Position numbers and translations under genes: made by a program. A DNA stretch of 29,876 nt, from the NCBI GenBank assembly GCA_016776705.1, contig JADHSW010000004.1, positions 1 through 29,876 of the forward strand, read 5' to 3'. The DNA comes from Rhodospirillales bacterium. GTDB taxonomy: Bacteria > Pseudomonadota > Alphaproteobacteria > Rhodospirillales > JABHCV01. The notes beneath the pieces were generated by a model. It was not told the DNA's origin, did not search any database, and saw nothing but the letters and a program-made list of their open reading frames with translations. Positions 26,373-29,876 of the stretch are shown piece after piece (the stretch's first letter is position 1; every line of letters begins with the position of its first letter).

Positions 26373-28205
26373 TTAATCGGCCTCAAGGGATTTTTTGGCT
26401 TTTTGGGTTTTCTCGGCGCTATCAGGATTGATCCACCAGGTTGAAAACTGGGCTCCGGCAAGAGGTGTTTTTTCAGGTCTCTGGAATTTGTTCCAGTAGA
26501 CCAGCCGGTCGTAATCAAGATGCCAGTGGGGAATGACGTAGTGACCCCATTGCAGCACCCTGTCCAGGGCCTTGGTATGGTTTATCAGGCTTTCGCGGTT
26601 GGGCGCTGCGATCAGCTTTTCGATAAGCTCGTCGATAACAGGGTCCTTGATGCCGATAAAATTACGGCTGCCGTTTTGATCTGCGGCTTCAGACCCCCAA
26701 TAGCCACGCTGCTCGTTTCCCGGCGACAGGGACTGGCCGAAGACAAAGGTGATGATATCAAAATCAAAGGTTTCCAGTCGGCGCAGGTATTGCGCCGTAT
26801 CAACGGTGCGGACCCGGGCCGTGACCCCCAATCTTTCCAGGTTTTTGACCATCGGCAGGGTCACTCTTTCCAGCGTCGGGCTGATGAGCATGATTTCGAA
26901 TTCCATAACCTCACCGGTTTCGGCATGGACGCGTTTTTTGTCCTTGATGATCCAGCCCGCTTGCTTGAGCAGGGCGTCACCGGTTTTCAGGTTGTCGCGA
27001 ATGCGGCCATCCCCTTTGGTTCTGGGCGGGTTGTATTCCGTCGTGAAAACTTCATCAGGGATGCGTCCGCGATAGGGTTCCAGAATGGCCAACTCGTGGG
27101 GGCCGGGAAGTCCCGTTGCGGTCAATTCTGAATTATCGAAGTAGCTGCGGGTTCGTTTGTACTGACCGTAAAACAGGTTGCGGTTTGACCATTCGAAATC
27201 GAAGGCGGTGGCCAGGGCCTGACGGACTTTCGTGTCTGCAAAAATCGTCCGCCGGGTGTTGTAAATGTATCCTTGCATACCCGCCCCGCGGTTGTGTTTG
27301 ATCTCTTCCTTTATTACCAACCCCTTGTCCAGGGCCGGAAAATTATATGCCGTCGCCCAGCTTTTCGAGGCGTTTTCGGCCCTGAAATCAAATTCACCAG
27401 CCTTGAAGGCTTCAACCTGTACGGTCGCGTCCCTGTAATAGTCATATCGCAGGGTATCGAAGTTATCCTTGCCCACATTGACAGGCAGATTGCGGCCCCA
27501 GTAATCGTCGACCCGGCTGTATTTAACGAAACGTCCGGGCTCGAAACTGTCTATCTTGTAGGCGCCACTACCCAGGGGCGGCTCTAATGTTGTGCGCGAG
27601 AAATCCCTGTCCTGCCAATAGTGCCTGGGAAGCACGATCAGCTGTCCCATGATCAGGGGCAGTTCGCGATTTTCACCGGCCTTGAAGGAAAAACGCACGG
27701 TGCGCTCGTCAATCTTTTCGACCTTTTCGACGCTGCCGTAATAAAACCGGTAAAACGGCTGGCCTTTTTCGACCAGTGTGTTGAAGGTCCAGATGACGTC
27801 ATCGGCGCTGACCGGTTTGCCGTCATGCCATCGCGCCTCCTTGCGCAAGACAAACTGCACCCAGGAACGGTCTTCAGGGGTTTCCACACTTTCGGCCAGC
27901 AGGCCATATTCGCTAAAGGCCTCATCGGCGCTGGACACTAGCAAGGTATCGTATATGCCGCCAATCCCGGCAGCGGATTCGCCCTTGATGATAAAATTGT
28001 TGAAGCTGTCGAAGCTGCCTGTCGTCGCCAGTTTAACATCTCCACCCTTATGGGCGTGCGGATTGACGTAATCAAAATTCTTGAAATCCGGGCCGTACTT
28101 AAGCTGCCCATGCATCGCCAGGCCATGGCTGGGTTGGGCCATGGCTGACAGGGTCCAGCTGGTTAACGTGGCGAGGGTTAGCAGGGCGGTGGCAATGCGC
28201 TTCAA
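26373..28205 (-). CDS. yejA: Periplasmic peptide-binding protein of ABC importer (YejA type)
   Basis: 610 residues, an SBP family 5 (oligopeptide) binding protein. The Sec signal peptide is about 1-23 (MKRIATALLT..., AMA before QPSHG). The mature chain has HGQLKYGPDFKNFDYVNPHAHKGG, ARWHDGKPVSADDVIWTFNTL and HNRGAGMQGYIYNTRRTIFADTK, characteristic of the YejA/AgpA branch. E. coli YejABEF takes up microcin C and peptides; the natural ligand here is unknown. The start is TTG at 28205, supported by AGGAG seven bases upstream and by the correct signal peptide. First gene of yejA-B-E-F-ghrA. Confidence 0.92.
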   Translation of the reverse strand: MKRIATALLTLATLTSWTLSAMAQPSHGLAMHGQLKYGPDFKNFDYVNPHAHKGGDVKLATTGSFDSFNNFIIKGESAAGIGGIYDTLLVSSADEAFSEYGLLAESVETPEDRSWVQFVLRKEARWHDGKPVSADDVIWTFNTLVEKGQPFYRFYYGSVEKVEKIDERTVRFSFKAGENRELPLIMGQLIVLPRHYWQDRDFSRTTLEPPLGSGAYKIDSFEPGRFVKYSRVDDYWGRNLPVNVGKDNFDTLRYDYYRDATVQVEAFKAGEFDFRAENASKSWATAYNFPALDKGLVIKEEIKHNRGAGMQGYIYNTRRTIFADTKVRQALATAFDFEWSNRNLFYGQYKRTRSYFDNSELTATGLPGPHELAILEPYRGRIPDEVFTTEYNPPRTKGDGRIRDNLKTGDALLKQAGWIIKDKKRVHAETGEVMEFEIMLISPTLERVTLPMVKNLERLGVTARVRTVDTAQYLRRLETFDFDIITFVFGQSLSPGNEQRGYWGSEAADQNGSRNFIGIKDPVIDELIEKLIAAPNRESLINHTKALDRVLQWGHYVIPHWHLDYDRLVYWNKFQRPEKTPLAGAQFSTWWINPDSAEKTQKAKKSLEAD

Positions 28206-28403
28206 GGGACAGCTCCTGAGAAAATCTGAAAAATTGTACTGCTAACGTCATAGCGTTGAAATTAGGAGAGATTGTGGCGCTACAGCGGGCCTTGATCAAG
28301 CCCGGTATTGTATACTGTTTGACTTCCAGTAAAGAAGCCAAGTGTGTCAGGTTGTTGTCATTTTACGGGAATATAACGGTTTCAACAGAGGATATATTGA
28401 GCC
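28206..28403. promoter_or_regulatory. Divergent intergenic region of yejA and the receiver gene
   Basis: 198 bases without a gene. For the plus strand the best -10 is TATAAC (28372-28377), with a poor -35 AGGTTG 17 bases upstream. For the minus strand the best is TATACA (28314-28309), with TTCTTT 16 bases upstream, implying a yejA leader of about 100 bases. A 10-base palindrome CTTGATCAAG at 28291-28300 lies between yejA and its candidate -10, inside a GGGC...GCCC context. None of these is strong. Confidence 0.3.
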
Positions 28404-28979
28404 GTGCAAAATTACGATCTCAGTCATTTAAACGTTATGCTCGTCGAAAAGCACGGCTTTATGCGTCGTTTGCTTCGCGATGTATTGCGTCAACTGGGTA
28501 TTCGTGACGTGCGCGATTGTGACAATGTTGATCATGCCCTCGAGATGTTTGCTGAGCGGCCGGCCGATCTCGTCATGACCGATTGGGCTCCCGGGCTGGA
28601 TGGTATCGGGCTGCTTAAGACCCTGCGTAACGCTGATACCAGCTCAGATCCTTTTGTGCCGGTAATTATCATTACAGCGAACACGGAATCGCGCCATATC
28701 TACACCGCGCGGGATTCCGGCATGACGGAATTTCTGGCCAAGCCGATTACGGCGAAGCGGGTCTATTCCAGGGTCTGTTCCGTCATTGAAAAACGCCGGA
28801 TGTTTATTTCAATCGATGAATTTTTCGGACCTGACCGTCGCCGTCTGCGCAAGGATGCATACAGCGGTGAAAATCGCCGTTCCTTTGGCAATACGGAAGG
28901 CCCTGAACGACGCGGCTTCTCTTCGATCGCTTACGCGGGACGGGATCGCCGCAATGAGAATGCCCGCAATTCCGGCTGA
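28404..28979 (+). CDS. Stand-alone receiver-domain response regulator with basic tail
   Basis: 191 residues. A CheY-like receiver fills about 9-128: phospho-acceptor Asp60 (DLVMTDWAPGLDG), Thr91 (IIITANTE) and Lys113 (FLAKPIT). The usual acidic pair is only half kept: Glu15 is followed by Lys16 (MLVEKHGFM). There is no output domain. The tail (131-191) starts ISIDEFFGPDRRRL and contains three further Arg-Arg pairs (ENRR, PERR, RDRR), so it is basic and probably disordered. GPDRR-type tails occur in other alphaproteobacterial single-domain regulators of unknown output. The start is GTG at 28404, with AGAGGA 11 bases upstream. A strong terminator follows; no kinase lies nearby. Confidence 0.85.
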   Translation: MQNYDLSHLNVMLVEKHGFMRRLLRDVLRQLGIRDVRDCDNVDHALEMFAERPADLVMTDWAPGLDGIGLLKTLRNADTSSDPFVPVIIITANTESRHIYTARDSGMTEFLAKPITAKRVYSRVCSVIEKRRMFISIDEFFGPDRRRLRKDAYSGENRRSFGNTEGPERRGFSSIAYAGRDRRNENARNSG

Positions 28980-29062
28980 TTACAACCGGAATTGCCACGA
29001 GGCCCCAAGGGGATGCTACTTGGCGTGAGGGAACCGCTCCCCCCCGCTTAGGCAACCCCTAT

Positions 29063-29097
29063 AACCCCGGATCGATTTATCGGTCCGGGGTTTTTCT
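29063..29097 (+). terminator. Strong rho-independent terminator
   Basis: AACCCCGGA (29063-29071) pairs with TCCGGGGTT (29084-29092), and the stem continues inward through CGA/TCG to about 13 pairs including one G-T, with a TTTA loop, followed by TTTTTCTT. It ends transcripts from the receiver gene 84 bases upstream. The 80 bases before it (28980-29060) are GC-rich with short complementary G and C runs; I see no known RNA family there. Confidence 0.9.
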
Positions 29098-29110
29098 TGC
29101 CTAGGACCAA

Positions 29111-29876
29111 TCAAGCGTTAAGAAGTTCTCTTGCCTTCAGCGCCATGGCTTGATCACCGGCGGCAAGGACGCGACCATCGGATTGCAGGCCTAGCGGTTG
29201 ACCTTGCCAGTCACTGATGAATCCGCCAGCGCCGGTAATAACGGGAACCAGTGCACAAAAATCATGGATCCCCATGGTGGCTTCGATGACCAGGTCGCCG
29301 GCGCCATTGGCAAGCATCCCATAGGCATAGCAATCGACGCCGTAAAGGGCATGGCGAGCCTGTTTTCGAACTCTTTCGAAGGCAGGAAAATCATCGCCTT
29401 CGAACATGTGTGGTGATGAAGCATAAAGCCAGGCATCGCCAAGTCTGGCGCAGGAACGAACGTTTATCGGCTTGGCGTTAAATGTCGAGGGTGTGCCTTC
29501 GCAGCCGATCCAGCGTTCGTTCAGGGCGGGCATGTCGATAATTCCGATAACCGGTTTTCCCGCCCTGCACAGCGAGATCAGGGTGCCGAACATTGGGATG
29601 CCGGAAATGAAAGCCTTGGTGCCATCTATGGGATCAAGAACCCAGACATAGTCGGCGTCCATATTATGTGCGCCGAATTCTTCACCTAAAATTCCGTGAT
29701 CCGGAAAGGTTTCTCCAACCAGTACTCGCATGGCTTTTTCGGCTTCCCTGTCGGCAATGGTGACCGGGGATGCGTCATCCTTGGCGATGATATCCAGGGG
29801 TTCTCGAAAGTGCTTCATGACAACCGGGCGGGTGGTGTCGGCAAGCATTTCAGCCAGGGCAAGTTCCCTCGAATAG
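29111..29876 (-). CDS. hisN: HisN/inositol-monophosphatase-family phosphatase, 5' end cut by window edge
   Basis: 254 visible residues; the frame continues upstream of the only internal Met near the edge (YSRELALAEMLADTTRPVVMKHFR, here split: the first nine residues lie right of 29848), so the true start is outside. Metal and substrate motifs of the Mg2+/Li+-sensitive phosphatases are present: DASPVTIADREAE, GILGEEFG, and VLDPIDGTKAFISGIPMFG. IDGTKAF with the short SGIP is typical of the histidinol-phosphatase (HisN) branch, the next-to-last step of histidine synthesis; inositol-phosphatase activity is the alternative. The C-terminal motif MGIHDFCALVPVITGAGG supplies the last metal-binding Asp. 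Convergent with the receiver gene. Confidence 0.87.
   Translation of the reverse strand, partial: YSRELALAEMLADTTRPVVMKHFREPLDIIAKDDASPVTIADREAEKAMRVLVGETFPDHGILGEEFGAHNMDADYVWVLDPIDGTKAFISGIPMFGTLISLCRAGKPVIGIIDMPALNERWIGCEGTPSTFNAKPINVRSCARLGDAWLYASSPHMFEGDDFPAFERVRKQARHALYGVDCYAYGMLANGAGDLVIEATMGIHDFCALVPVITGAGGFISDWQGQPLGLQSDGRVLAAGDQAMALKARELLNA

Overview
The window looks like a stretch of ordinary chromosome from an alphaproteobacterium, most likely of Rhodospirillales type. The grounds are gene content and order: a ChvG/ChvI two-component pair fused in one operon to a short HPr kinase, rapZ and a sugar-permease-free PTS, plus alphaproteobacterial versions of GltBD, YejABEF, a GhrA-type reductase and a short DUF1178 protein. 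Base composition is moderately GC-rich throughout. I saw no insertion sequence, prophage, CRISPR array, tRNA or rRNA, and no gene-free stretch longer than about 200 bases.

Layout from left to right. (1) 1-5499, minus strand: one tightly packed operon chvI-chvG-hprK-rapZ-EIIA(Man)-ptsH-ptsP, with gaps of 5, 34, 18, 16 and 7 bases and a final 1-base stop/start overlap. ptsP runs off the left edge. A good promoter lies before chvI, with an inverted repeat straddling its -10 box. (2) 5647-7621: a small copper/redox-like cluster. It holds a PCu(A)C copper chaperone with a His/Met-rich tail and a DUF2946 membrane-anchored CPVC protein on the minus strand, and a divergent HugZ-like flavin/heme protein. 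Two 14-base palindromes of CRP/FNR geometry sit between the divergent genes. (3) 7710-10013, plus: a small membrane-anchored coiled-coil protein and a GTP-type PEP carboxykinase with a clear promoter, ribosome binding site and terminator. (4) 10074-11491, minus: a voltage-gated K+ channel-like protein, translationally coupled to a DUF423 membrane protein. (5) 11610-14146: two convergent diguanylate cyclases, one integral-membrane and lacking an I-site, one PAS-PAS-GGDEF with an I-site and a FixL-like second PAS. (6) 14267-20613, minus: gltB-gltD-DUF1178, i.e. glutamate synthase plus a short zinc-ribbon protein. (7) 20813-21619, plus: uppP. (8) 21616-28205, minus: yejA-yejB-yejE-yejF-ghrA, a peptide-type ABC importer followed by a 2-hydroxyacid dehydrogenase. 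(9) 28404-28979, plus: a stand-alone receiver-domain protein with a strong terminator. (10) 29111-end, minus: a HisN/inositol-monophosphatase-family phosphatase cut by the right edge.

How the parts fit: the first operon joins envelope/acid sensing (ChvGI) to a complete phosphorelay EI -> HPr -> EIIA with HPr serine control (HprK) and an RNase adaptor (RapZ). This is the layout of a regulatory rather than sugar-transporting PTS. PEP is both the phosphoryl donor for EI and the product of the nearby PEP carboxykinase, so the region couples carbon flux at PEP to signalling. GltBD supplies the nitrogen-assimilation side that such PTS systems commonly monitor. I found no convincing entirely new system. 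The points most worth a second look are the operator-like repeat on the chvI promoter, the GTP-type PEPCK in this neighbourhood, the copper/HugZ divergent module with its palindromes, the FixL-like PAS in a diguanylate cyclase, and the truncated DUF1178 protein with a new Cys-rich tail.
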